Shown here one piece after another: positions 18,501-23,414 of a stretch of DNA of 44,779 bases; position 1 is the stretch's first letter, and each line of letters starts with the position of its first letter. Where the stretch lies: IMG/VR virus record IMGVR_UViG_3300032285_000510, positions 1 to 44,779 of that record; one strand, given 5' to 3'. Source of the stretch: a virus. The notes beneath the pieces were generated by a model, which saw nothing but the letters and a program-made list of their open reading frames with translations, was not told the origin of the DNA and did no database searches. The position numbers and the translations under genes are program-made.

Positions 18501-20863
18501 GAGTGACCATTACTTGGCTCAATTTGTCTTACATATTTTTCTGGTGGGGTATTTGCATATGGACCAGAATAAACTTCATCACTAATATCTTTTAATGTTT
18601 GACCAGTTCTAGCAAGACCCTCTGTTTGTTTTTCAGTAAGTGGACCATAAACGCTTTGACGCATTCCAACACCAGTAGTTCCATTTTCAAATCCTGGAAG
18701 ATTACCAGCGACCATACCAGCAATTACTGGAGCATATTTTTGTGCATGTTTTGCAGGAATAACTGCTTCACCTGGGGATAGAAGTGCTGGAACAATATCC
18801 CCTGCACCCTTTGGACCAGGAACCATAGAAACACCAGAAGCATACTTTCTAGGATTCTTCATTGTTGATGTAGGAGTAATACTTGGGTTGCCAACAGGAA
18901 CTCCAGGAATACCAGCATATCCTTGTTGTGCCTCAACTGCTTGACGATATGCTTCTGTAAGTTTTTTAACTGCTTCAGTTTCTGATGTAAATGTTTGACG
19001 AAGTTTAGCATGTGCTTGGTCAAGGGAATCTGCAATAGCAGCACCCTTAAGTTGTTCTGTAGTCATATACTTAGTTTGTTCACCAAGAATATCTGAAGGT
19101 TTAGTTGTTTTATTAATGAATGCTTTAATTCCTGTAAACAACTTCATAATGTTTGCAATACCGTTAGCAAGCAAACCAAATGTCATAAGCAAAATAGGAC
19201 CAATACCTGCAACAGCAGTTACTAAAAGAGTAATAAAGTTTTTAGCACCAGCACTAAGATTATTAAAACCATCTAGAATTTTTCCTACGAATTCAACAAT
19301 TGGGGTAATAGCCTTTAGGAATGCTTCGCCAACAGGAGCAAGTTTTGCTTGCATATCCTGAATAGACTTTTGAAACTTAAACATTGGAGAATCTGAAATC
19401 TTTTTCATTTCTCGTTCTGATAGAATTGCTAATTCTTCTGCTGAATTTTTAGATAGTTCTGCTACCTGTTGTGCCTGACTACCCTCTGCAATTACGTTTT
19501 GAAATAATGTTGAAATACGAGAGAACTGGAACTTACCAAACATTTGTTCAATAGCACGAGCACGGTTAAGTGGGTCAAGAGTGTCTAAGGCTTTTGCAAA
19601 ATCAATGACTGTCTTTTTGAGGTTACCTTTATCTGCTTCAACAATTCCTTTAACATTAATTCCAAATCCTTGTAAAAATTGTGATGCTTTTTGTGATGGA
19701 TTAATCAAAGATGCTAAACCAGATTTAATTGCGTTAGCACCTTCAGATGCATTAATGCCACCTTCCTTCATTGCTGTAAGGAAGAACGCTAGGTCTTTAA
19801 CATCTCCACCAAGTTGTTTTACAACTGGTGCTGCTTTTGGAATAGCAACTGTTAGGTCTTCAATACTTAATGTTGTCTGGTTTTCTACTGCGTTTAGGAA
19901 GTCAATATTTTTTCCAAGGTCTTGAGCAGAAACACCAAAAGCATTTGTAAGGCTAATAGTAGTTTCAAGTGCTTTTTGCTGGTCTACCCCACCAAGAACA
20001 GAAAGTTTTGCAGACTCATTGATTTGTGCTAAAAGGTCTGCACCTGTTTTACCCATAGCGGCTGCTTGAGAAGCCATGTCCATAGTATCTGCAACTGCAA
20101 CACCATATTTGGTAAATTCATTTGCAAGTGCTTGAACAGATTTAACCATTTTATTAGTTTCATCTGTTGTAGTATTCATATCACCATAGACACGTTTAAA
20201 TTTGACTGATGCCTGTTCAATTTGCATATATGCTTTAGCAGCAGCAGAACCAACCATTGTCAATGGAATAGTAAAACCAACCATCAACTGGCGACCAGCC
20301 CACTGAGTGTTCTTACCAAAGTTTAGAAGACTAGTAGAACCTTGCTTCATTAATTGATTAAACAACTGTTGACGTTGAGCAGCAATTTGAGTTTTTGTTG
20401 CAAGGCTATTCATATCAAGAGCAAGTGGCTTTACAGCGATAGCCTTCATAGCACCATTAGCATCACGACCAAGTTTGATGTATTGGGTTTGAACTTCTTT
20501 TACTCGTTCAATTGCTACTTGTTGAATAGTGGCAAATTCTGATTTAAATAATTTACCAAAAGTTTTAGATGCCCCACCTGCATAGCGAAAATATTCGCCA
20601 ATAGACATTTTATTTTTTTCGAGTGATTCTGTGAAAGACTCTGCGGTTGTTTTGATTGTTTGAACATTTGCTCTAAATTTGCCAGTGGCATTAATAGAGT
20701 TTACAAGATTTTGCTGCATAGCAGCAGCAGCAGCAGCATTTTGTGCTCCTGCATTTCGCATGGCTTGTTGAAAGGCTGATATTTGCTGTTGAAGTAATTT
20801 TAGTTGTGCCAGAGCATCTGACGTATCTATATTTACTTTAATGTTGGATTCAATATCAGCCAT
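9524..20863 (-). CDS. Giant tape measure protein (3779 aa) with probable embedded enzyme domains
   Basis: Sets tail length and is ejected ahead of the DNA. Residues 1-180 are helical with a poly-Ala run. Residues of about 180-480 match the PhageMin_Tail (TP901-type) core (GRQLMVGFTIPLTMVGSAAA, later GGVDQQKALETTISLTNAFG). Hydrophobic segments lie near 540-575 and 2525-2590, the latter rich in Gly/Ala as in membrane-penetrating tape measures. Between about 680 and 2360 are regions atypical of tape measures: kinase-like (755-1020), HAD phosphatase (1425-1575), and two related ADP-ribosyltransferase-like domains (1800-1950, 2145-2300), annotated separately. Gly-rich punctuation (AxGGxxPG) separates them. 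A charged coiled coil follows at 2405-2510; a poly-Ser linker is near 3395. The C-terminus has DTVPAMLTPGEFVIRR. Residue numbers are hand counted and may be off by a few. Confidence 0.95.
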   Translation of the reverse strand: MADIESNIKVNIDTSDALAQLKLLQQQISAFQQAMRNAGAQNAAAAAAMQQNLVNSINATGKFRANVQTIKTTAESFTESLEKNKMSIGEYFRYAGGASKTFGKLFKSEFATIQQVAIERVKEVQTQYIKLGRDANGAMKAIAVKPLALDMNSLATKTQIAAQRQQLFNQLMKQGSTSLLNFGKNTQWAGRQLMVGFTIPLTMVGSAAAKAYMQIEQASVKFKRVYGDMNTTTDETNKMVKSVQALANEFTKYGVAVADTMDMASQAAAMGKTGADLLAQINESAKLSVLGGVDQQKALETTISLTNAFGVSAQDLGKNIDFLNAVENQTTLSIEDLTVAIPKAAPVVKQLGGDVKDLAFFLTAMKEGGINASEGANAIKSGLASLINPSQKASQFLQGFGINVKGIVEADKGNLKKTVIDFAKALDTLDPLNRARAIEQMFGKFQFSRISTLFQNVIAEGSQAQQVAELSKNSAEELAILSEREMKKISDSPMFKFQKSIQDMQAKLAPVGEAFLKAITPIVEFVGKILDGFNNLSAGAKNFITLLVTAVAGIGPILLMTFGLLANGIANIMKLFTGIKAFINKTTKPSDILGEQTKYMTTEQLKGAAIADSLDQAHAKLRQTFTSETEAVKKLTEAYRQAVEAQQGYAGIPGVPVGNPSITPTSTMKNPRKYASGVSMVPGPKGAGDIVPALLSPGEAVIPAKHAQKYAPVIAGMVAGNLPGFENGTTGVGMRQSVYGPLTEKQTEGLARTGQTLKDISDEVYSGPYANTPPEKYVRQIEPSNGHSFPAFGVMGIYEKADGNKVFVKPQVDLTAALAELRGTEIAREAHQLSSPKQKLVTMMDPTDPEGHRKFIALESLVDEKFAKVPTSFTKEQYFKQLVASLLRGDKDLGIGNLGGDVLADVGPAGVFQRASGKRMLGGKINSMEEQAIINLLGVKGGAKKFFAESTSEIARSMSADEYDAAMKTEIASVLSRFPSVINGFGSLTPEEKAAYADMENRLKQGSMTDWRKYQAMHSAVIPKKYAEGGFVGVKDSQSFANGLMSMSSDSIKKQLNIQDTHLVASLDISKNPDFLKQINDVLPGVTQQELRGFEPVSNLTAQLPANMNQKMKTSGYPPKVFASIWNGFIAKLSKSAEIAGITMPNSQAIEDELGAAINAESENINDPKIAEIVGRVLGSNSKITDLNKSKEALYGLSLKVAQLRSKPKQLGQNNESIHSIVLNMLKEGKAKFNDNGTSVERVIGKGNVTRFGTWELDRLGSGKKEATIEEKEIRRRAQEAAYGPTGWATLKNFNAPLPTVYKKLAKPADWAEITNPANWNKMTPEQQRQYLSLIPGTDPTVLSFRKQDYEQGFGNNKGPASGWTYDSSKLKPGIKWRPSAIDMQAAYNTMSANGIIPEGSRKFFNDLATNGQVLKMARGGVVGTGKPKASVFDIDDTLLDLSSFMPGHREKNEKLPKDQRTKWHEEVAKSPKGIPAAIARLKAAQERGNKILLMTARPQSYDMVTMDTLQKLGIDTNNVKLISRASKDYRKPEQMKADKTSKYMQWYDIEEFYDDLAETRAAISRLGIKAIDPLALAKGGIIPGMIPGSEIRKSSLWDSLLSIGTKDGEFSDRQLGGMVKYHAFPKNYKQWMPNDEFASAFRKYQKIKELEYSIPAMEKFVSMYKPGMKKEQLMIDMYDSKGGERLFRRGNPELSGLVSKPKEQQLARIEQVKQQVAQFYQSKEYAMLQGAKGKNASAWLMQRLRSMGQSNVFSAKEMKDRFADKKENLVIGAEVSAHEQKIQSAIDEGLSPGEIALLKQEALRHRTTSRLRVNALKHPKDVGSVNSRYFGPGTYFAEDPLDSKKLFHDFGNNVYKLNLSDEEKEFVRNSKGYIDEATMLQKAQEYKHLLRNRGIDDAWFGQKTIRGVFGAKWTDPFIQKLMEEGYIGYEHGKAFTDWYVGARPGYGLKKTKYATGGIVPGYAKGTDKADKPKLKVINPAGVSRYLGIVKNIKDNKMGSLIKQMNMTPNQEKYLWKQFVDNPENANSYLSKFMTRSAIPIAAGPGRGIGKIDYDVAEEMAKEKGVKFDPKNVWQTTSLPEKMGLRYRPSEKQLLKDLVNVLLPNAQGQSEQEIQRLNQLRKLVKPYEKDPSKMPGGIRAALEDMFAIHRSWNEKQKAVSAGRVRNQFNMMGTGPLEGPGLYTSSTLKISDQSWNDYAGENLYRQSYSEEAWNELLKSKGYADDATIISEIEKNPKLLEEYGYTTDKKNKTISLEGLKVSDKLIQYLIKQGYVGYYGGQSVKTNWRIGEPGFGLEPFTPNMNSVLGYANGVFSVPGPKGAGDVVPAMLSPGEAVIPAAQASQHRPLIQQMIAGNLPGYAKGGIIPGYSKGMISVPGYEFGINSVPPGGIGEGFNYERPLKVILIADETRDEKQNSTVIEAAEKQNEASVQSELTDKQQRDLIKQQKEEARQRQKEAIQAQRKITGNQERVKAGYDDMSLKKQAEFDRNLQKKYDKEDKELQKQYNKEDKGPSKLSGLFKANKFTGKAVGAGYLASGVVGLATQIPGQIGQAASAALPAIGAMTSAMSMIPGPAGLVVGGLMAVVTIAGQVEAHFKELRDASAKNVRVLGASTQAMAQLSEFTKKVGARELMDKRRETSASSFFYIQPGKKTFGESYMESESGKALAEQTGTSLKSGSPEATSQLVLSQMGTAIAQGILSPEQARSIVANLAKQIKNTQFGIDINAKITSLFGPDGTPLEVSKNSIKLALDAVTTISKTNADDATKGAAVNESTIAAMNSIQAATDALAVNKKATDKDKQDLTTYTQQTMQTLFDNIVSTGNTGQTAQAARDALTEAYKDTGFQDTAKAVGDAVQNFSGFSDQQEIFFTQLLASKTLGTTQMQNAMNMNISGDTLLELLKTNPTAINQLLGIAGNMDAANGTALINNQVGKTSEQIASTASALELTNKTTGVYNMDETTKKSVQNYYAGEGLDKAKEIDAEFKKLDKKKDFTFDTILKVSGNNAELTAALTKGNKGEFTKYFNKFKDKKNKLIFTTEFNSLVNLGDDQLAPAIKAYLSEKGVLSQFSNLNNKELVEKFKVEYSAYEANRVTKAGALQDLTTDTNNTNNQPPNPSILDKYVQMLREGSNYAQKLTVGWTASYNALSKYGTKAIGQMAGIASLMKQYGGDTGIINDFLGGTPEEQNRIIDKSTGKLRKGAGELIAKLKQIKDMQEYGLSYVLASPAERMAKDNELYQAGLDVISGKEKKINDKYDKRIKALDEIGRIQERNNQRQQDTLTLADALSKGDIAAAAKAAMQAKQNSEKQALDDAKASIENARKAELETVTAKILGHTVHRSELEQLIADNSDKIAASKLLELNRQIEIGKNALIAAKASATQLANGKALASLPGPNGGGSGSSSSSSSSSSSSNTEKDAKGNPIGTKYDAKGKVSKNGKYNDQGKLINPPVSPTQLRALKNAASVAGLNAASASANAKSTAAQTSAASTYKLDASKLYNAVKSGNMQSIYGDVKESQRAAFTKDFAKLVALQDTAESYIDPTGYGIITNSAAGKAASENLLNALPEETKNVINLIKNRFTSYNTELADYLAKQKAYKDAANKLGAGNVAWKDMTPDNKAKLQTVYDAYSQKTTFMFNRHKQTNDAIDQIPKLVQSGIDLSSVGITYGFQNKIDIANKEVRSWGGFASGGMVVPKGYARGGGIYGTDTVPAMLTPGEFVIRRKAVETMGPDRLKAINNGNYHGESVYNYSITLNVNSSSDSNDIADAVIRQIKRIDSQRLRSNVL
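9655..9781 (-). repeat. Tape measure element GD/TDTVPAMLxPGE, C-terminal copy
   Basis: Third copy of the element, near the C-terminus (GGGIYGTDTVPAMLTPGEFV, then a helix ending GNYHG). This version is common at the C-terminus of tape measure proteins. Its likeness to the two internal copies suggests the internal ones mark where foreign modules were inserted. Confidence 0.7.
13793..13927 (-). repeat. Tape measure element GPKGAGD / VPAMLSPGEAVIP, second copy
   Basis: Residues of about 2313-2357 encode VPGPKGAGDVVPAMLSPGEA, then a helix and MIAGNLPGYAKGG. It lies right after the second ADP-ribosyltransferase-like domain and closes the cargo region opened by the first copy at 18692-18826. Confidence 0.8.
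13964..14431 (-). other. ADP-ribosyltransferase-like domain 2 inside tape measure
   Basis: Residues of about 2145-2300. A His (HRSWNEK) precedes GPLEGPGLYTSST, and the domain ends GYVGYYGGQS...NWRIGEPGFGLEPF. GPGxY is the strand-turn seen around the tyrosine of the H-Y-E class (PARP/toxin-like). The position equal to the glutamate candidate of domain 1 (GYIGYEHG) is tyrosine here, so this copy may be inactive or use another residue. It is clearly a paralogue of domain 1 by shared blocks (SKGYxDxAT, GYxGYxxG, W..G.PGxGL). Function is inferred. Confidence 0.4.
15014..15466 (-). other. ADP-ribosyltransferase-like domain 1 inside tape measure
   Basis: Residues of about 1800-1950. The pattern is LRHRTTSRLRV, then SRYFGPGTYFAEDP, then GYIGYEHGKAFTDWYVGARP. 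This matches the order of an H-Y-E type ADP-ribosyltransferase: a His strand, a GxGxYF strand, and a late glutamate. A Gly-rich linker (YATGGIVPGYAKGT) follows. The enzyme family would transfer ADP-ribose from NAD to protein or nucleic acid. Distance from known members cannot be judged without a profile or structure search. Confidence 0.45.
16139..16591 (-). other. HAD-superfamily phosphatase domain inside tape measure
   Basis: Residues of about 1425-1575. All the HAD motifs are visible in order: motif I DIDDT (1434-1438, nucleophile Asp and DxDxT), motif II LLMTARP (Thr 1496), a basic stretch with Lys candidates (KDYRKPEQMKADK), and motif IV FYDD (1553-1556). The spacing resembles the 3'-phosphatase half of T4-type polynucleotide kinase/phosphatase, but the substrate cannot be told from sequence. 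It is flanked by MARGGVVGTGK and LAKGGIIPGM linkers, so it looks like an inserted module. Confidence 0.8.
17804..18601 (-). other. Kinase-like domain inside tape measure
   Basis: Residues of about 755-1020. The order of a protein-kinase or HipA/PI3K-like fold is suggested: a beta hairpin with VFVKP (candidate ATP lysine), a helix with conserved acidic residues (AALAELRGTEIAREAHQL), a hinge (RKFIALES), DKDLGIGNL (candidate catalytic Asp/Asn loop), and LADVG (candidate metal-binding Asp, as in DFG). No single motif is decisive, and the region could instead be an unrelated fold. Confidence 0.4.
18692..18826 (-). repeat. Tape measure element GPKGAGD / VPALLSPGEAVIP, first copy
   Basis: Residues of about 680-724: VPGPKGAGDIVPALLSPGEA, then a short helix (KHAQKYAPVI) and MVAGNLPGFENG. 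It sits at the junction between the conserved tape measure core and the cargo region. Near-identical residues recur at 13793-13927. Confidence 0.8.
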
Positions 20864-20880
20864 TCAACTACACCGCTTTA

Positions 20881-21204
20881 TTAGCCGATTAGACCACCCA
20901 TTAGTGATGCTTCACTAAGTTTGATACCAGATGCTTCTTCAATAACCTTGTAGACTGTTGGAAGGTCCAATAGTTCTTCAAGGGCCTTGACATCCTTGGC
21001 TAGTTCTGGAGCATACTGCTTTAGAGCAATTTGAACACACTCCATGAGAAGTGTCATTGACTTCTCGTTGTCCTCTGCAACTTCTGCGATACCCTCAAAC
21101 TTTGACATAAAAGGGCGTAGAAGAGAGATTTTTAGTGGACGAACTGAAAGAACAGTTCCATCCAATAGTTCTACAGTTTTTGTTTCATTTACAGTTGTAG
21201 ACAT
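20881..21204 (-). CDS. Tail assembly chaperone, short form (gpG-like)
   Basis: A 107-residue protein lying 17 bases before the tape measure, where the short tail assembly chaperone normally is. It holds tape measure and tube subunits during tail assembly and is not part of the virion. It is an obvious paralogue of the N-terminal ~100 residues of the preceding gene: both have ELxDGTVLxxxPLKI, a helix ending FMxKFE, a CVxIxxKQ helix and LPTVYKxIE...GIK. It ends with no room for a frameshifted extension. The ATG at 21204 has a strong AAGGAGG five to six bases upstream. It has its own promoter, so it can be made in excess of the long form. Confidence 0.8.
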   Translation of the reverse strand: MSTTVNETKTVELLDGTVLSVRPLKISLLRPFMSKFEGIAEVAEDNEKSMTLLMECVQIALKQYAPELAKDVKALEELLDLPTVYKVIEEASGIKLSEASLMGGLIG

Positions 21205-21208
21205 GAAT

Positions 21209-21215
21209 CCTCCTT
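21209..21215 (-). promoter_or_regulatory. Strong ribosome binding site AAGGAGG
   Basis: Perfect anti-16S match ahead of the short chaperone gene. It contrasts with the long chaperone gene upstream, which has none. Confidence 0.8.
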
Positions 21216-21231
21216 ATATGGTTTCTAAATA

Positions 21232-21240
21232 ATTATAGCA
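21232..21240 (-). promoter_or_regulatory. Extended -10 promoter TGCTATAAT for short chaperone
   Basis: Minus-strand TGCTATAAT between the two chaperone genes. The predicted start is near 21225, leaving a leader of about 21 bases with AAGGAGG. No good -35 is seen. Confidence 0.6.
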
Positions 21241-21256
21241 CAAACAAAAACAATTA

Positions 21257-21958
21257 TTAAATACTTTCATAGTCTAGCCCCATACCAATACCAAAGCCAT
21301 ATTGCTGTGCTTTGACTCCTTGTAGGGATGTAATGTCATTAGGGTCTCCATTACCAATACCAGAAACTTTTGATGCTACCCTGGCTTTCATGGCTTCCCA
21401 AGGGTCTTCCTGCTGTTTGCCACTTGCTTCATCTAGGTCAACACCCTGCATAGCAGCAAGGAACTTCTTTTCATTATAGTCCAATTCTCTAGTTGTTTCA
21501 AGAATAGCCATTAGTTCTGGCATTGAAATATGAGATTCTAATTCATCAAAGTTTTTCCAAACCCCTAGCACAAATACCTCAGATTCTAGTTTAACTAAAT
21601 CTAGGTTATCCCAAGAATTTTCATTAGATGGCTTAGATGTTTTATTATTTATATTATCATCAGAACCATCTGATTGCATTTTGATACCTGCACAATATTC
21701 TATAATTTTATAAACTGTTGGTAAGTCAACGTTATCTTCAACATCTTCAATTGTTTTTATGCTTGGATAAAACTGTTTCATAGATATTCTCACACAATTT
21801 ATAAGATTAAAAATTGATTCATCATCATTTCTAGAGTTTTTTACATCTTCAAACTTTTCCATAAACTCTTTAAGATATTTAATTTTTAATGGACTTATTT
21901 CTAAGACTGTTCCATCTATAAGTTCTATCTCATTTATATCATATATTTTAGTAGGCAT
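21257..21958 (-). CDS. Tail assembly chaperone, long form (gpGT-like)
   Basis: A 233-residue protein between the tail tube and tape measure genes. Residues 1-100 are homologous to the short chaperone that follows (ELIDGTVLEISPLKI; LPTVYKIIEYCAGIK). After an Asn/Ser-rich linker (about 100-120), a C-terminal half contains a helical domain (MPELMAILETTRELDYNEKK) and a tail PWEAMKARV...GIGMGLDYES, like the T half made by frameshifting in lambda-type phages. Here it is encoded in frame as a full-length gene. The base composition is more AT-rich than that of the tube gene. Start ATG 21958 has no Shine-Dalgarno sequence and lies five bases from an extended -10, so a leaderless message is likely. Confidence 0.75.
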   Translation of the reverse strand: MPTKIYDINEIELIDGTVLEISPLKIKYLKEFMEKFEDVKNSRNDDESIFNLINCVRISMKQFYPSIKTIEDVEDNVDLPTVYKIIEYCAGIKMQSDGSDDNINNKTSKPSNENSWDNLDLVKLESEVFVLGVWKNFDELESHISMPELMAILETTRELDYNEKKFLAAMQGVDLDEASGKQQEDPWEAMKARVASKVSGIGNGDPNDITSLQGVKAQQYGFGIGMGLDYESI

Positions 21959-21963
21959 ACTCT

Positions 21964-21972
21964 ATTATAGCA
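21964..21972 (-). promoter_or_regulatory. Extended -10 promoter TGCTATAAT, predicted leaderless
   Basis: TGCTATAAT followed by five bases (AGAGT) and ATG at 21958. It sits directly after the terminator of the tail tube gene. Confidence 0.6.
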
Positions 21973-22004
21973 AAAGAAACTGCCCCAGGAATCCCCAGGG
22001 CAGT
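21971..22004 (-). terminator. Rho-independent terminator after tail tube gene
   Basis: Seven-base-pair stem ACTGCCC/GGGCAGT (arms at 21998-22004 and 21979-21985) with a 12-base loop, followed on the minus strand by TTTCTTTT. Confidence 0.8.
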
Positions 22005-22031
22005 CTCAAACGATATTAAGTTATATTGATT

Positions 22032-22817
22032 TTAGAAGGTTCTGTCTACAATCTTACCATATGAACCTGAGTCATCTGGAAGAAGACGGAAACTTACTTC
22101 GAATGCAGTAGCAGAGTCACGCTTTGCTGCAACTGTAACTGAATCGATTGAAACAGCACGGTATGCAATGTATACACGTTCCTGCTGGTCTGCAGTAGTT
22201 GGGCTTGTTGAATCGTATCCATCCTTGTTTCCAAGACCTGGACCAACTGCAATAATACCACGCTCTACTGGGTAATCTCCCAAATCACCTGAGTTAATGT
22301 CTAGAATTGAGTCTGTGACTGCTGCCACACCTGCACTAGTTGTAGACAAGGTTGCACCTGATGTAACTGAAGCCAAGTTACCAACTGTAAGTTGGGTAAT
22401 GTTGGTCAAGTTAGATAGGTATGTAACTTCAGAGATTGTAGAAATCAAGTTTCCAAGACCTGGCTGATAGTCAACGTCCTTACCAGCAATTGCTAGAAGT
22501 AGGTTTTCTAGAGTTCCTTCTGCAAGTGTTGTCTTCAGTGTTACCTTCATACCCTGCTTGAAAATCTTAGCAGTGTCTAGTAGTTGGTCTACCATAACTT
22601 CACCAAAATCTGGAGCAAAAGTAATTTCCAAACCGTTGTTGGTGTAACCAACATTGCGGAATGTAGATGCGTAACGGTCTGTTAGCGAAGTCTTGTAAGA
22701 CTCACCACCAACGAAACCTGGAACTGTTGTTGCACTCAGTGACTGTGAATCCTTTGTCACGAAGAATGCTGCGGCACCAACGATAATGTTGGCATTTGTA
22801 CCTCTTGTATATCCCAT
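22032..22817 (-). CDS. Major tail tube protein
   Basis: A 261-residue protein, MGYTRGTNANIIVGAAAFFV. It precedes the tail assembly chaperones, as the tube subunit does in siphoviruses, and is a monocistronic unit with its own promoter and a strong terminator, consistent with high output. The N-terminal third (YASTFRNVGYTNNGLEITFA) and a Thr/Ser-rich middle loop fit the beta-sandwich tube fold; the end ...VSFRLLPDDSGSYGKIVDRT is a typical tube C-terminus. ATG 22817 was preferred over upstream GTG codons at 22829 and 22826 because AAAGGTGG overlaps them and stands eight bases before the ATG. GC content is higher than in neighbouring genes, as in the capsid and nrdJ genes, which suggests codon selection for strong expression. 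Confidence 0.85.
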   Translation of the reverse strand: MGYTRGTNANIIVGAAAFFVTKDSQSLSATTVPGFVGGESYKTSLTDRYASTFRNVGYTNNGLEITFAPDFGEVMVDQLLDTAKIFKQGMKVTLKTTLAEGTLENLLLAIAGKDVDYQPGLGNLISTISEVTYLSNLTNITQLTVGNLASVTSGATLSTTSAGVAAVTDSILDINSGDLGDYPVERGIIAVGPGLGNKDGYDSTSPTTADQQERVYIAYRAVSIDSVTVAAKRDSATAFEVSFRLLPDDSGSYGKIVDRTF

Positions 22818-22851
22818 ATTTTTCACCACCTTTCATTGTGAGAATAATTGG

Positions 22852-22881
22852 GCGTGTTTCCTCTATATAAGTATAACACGC
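22852..22881 (-). promoter_or_regulatory. Extended -10 promoter TGTTATACT of tail tube gene inside an inverted repeat
   Basis: TATACT at 22870-22875 preceded by TGT. Seven-base arms GCGTGTT/AACACGC (22875-22881 and 22852-22858) flank and partly overlap it. The predicted start is near 22863, so the intact hairpin would not be present in the new RNA; the dyad is more likely a DNA operator or a read-through RNA structure. The leader of about 46 bases carries AAAGGTGG. Confidence 0.55.
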
Positions 22882-22889
22882 TTTTATGA

Positions 22890-23414
22890 TTAGTCAAGGA
22901 CTAGGGTTGTATAGTCGTAATAAACAATTATTTTATTACCGCCATAAGTTCTGGCTGTTCCAAAATTAACAATATCTCTGGTTTCTTGTAATTGAAATAC
23001 TTTAAAATTATGGAATCTAAAGTTTGGTTGAATAGTTTCACCTTCAACAATGATTGAACCTTTTCTTACACACCATTCATTAATTTCTTCTGCTGTTTCG
23101 TCTTCACGGTCCATAAGTCTATTTACTTTTTCAGTGATTTTAACCATATTGATAATTGAGTTTTCGGCAGTTGCATAAAAATAGTATAGTAGTTCTTCAC
23201 ATTTGATATGTGGAAATGGACTTTTACGCATTCTAATCATGCGGTCATAGGTACACATAACTCCACCTGGAGGAAAATACTCAGTAACATCATTTATTGT
23301 TGATGGTGTAGTTGGAAAAAATGGCACAGTTTCAAATCCAAGACCTTGTAATTTTTCTTGAAGATAGGCATTTACCCAAAGAACTGGCGTATTTAAAATT
23401 GATGTTCTACTCAT
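22890..23414 (-). CDS. Tail terminator-like protein
   Basis: A 174-residue protein encoded just before the tail tube gene, the usual position of the tail terminator, which caps the tube and joins it to the head. It starts MSRTSILNTPVLWVNAYLQE, and a middle segment CEELLYYFYATAENSIINMV followed by EKVNRLMDREDETAEEIN and FRFHNFKVFQLQETRDIVNF resembles the mixed alpha/beta terminator fold. The start overlaps the preceding stop (TAATG); AAAGGTGG lies about 12 bases before it. Position supports the call more than sequence does. Confidence 0.65.
   Translation of the reverse strand: MSRTSILNTPVLWVNAYLQEKLQGLGFETVPFFPTTPSTINDVTEYFPPGGVMCTYDRMIRMRKSPFPHIKCEELLYYFYATAENSIINMVKITEKVNRLMDREDETAEEINEWCVRKGSIIVEGETIQPNFRFHNFKVFQLQETRDIVNFGTARTYGGNKIIVYYDYTTLVLD

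Noticed and set aside
20881-21204. Programmed frameshift from the short chaperone into a longer product
   Set aside because: Only 17 bases separate its stop from the tape measure start, and the long form is already an in-frame gene upstream.
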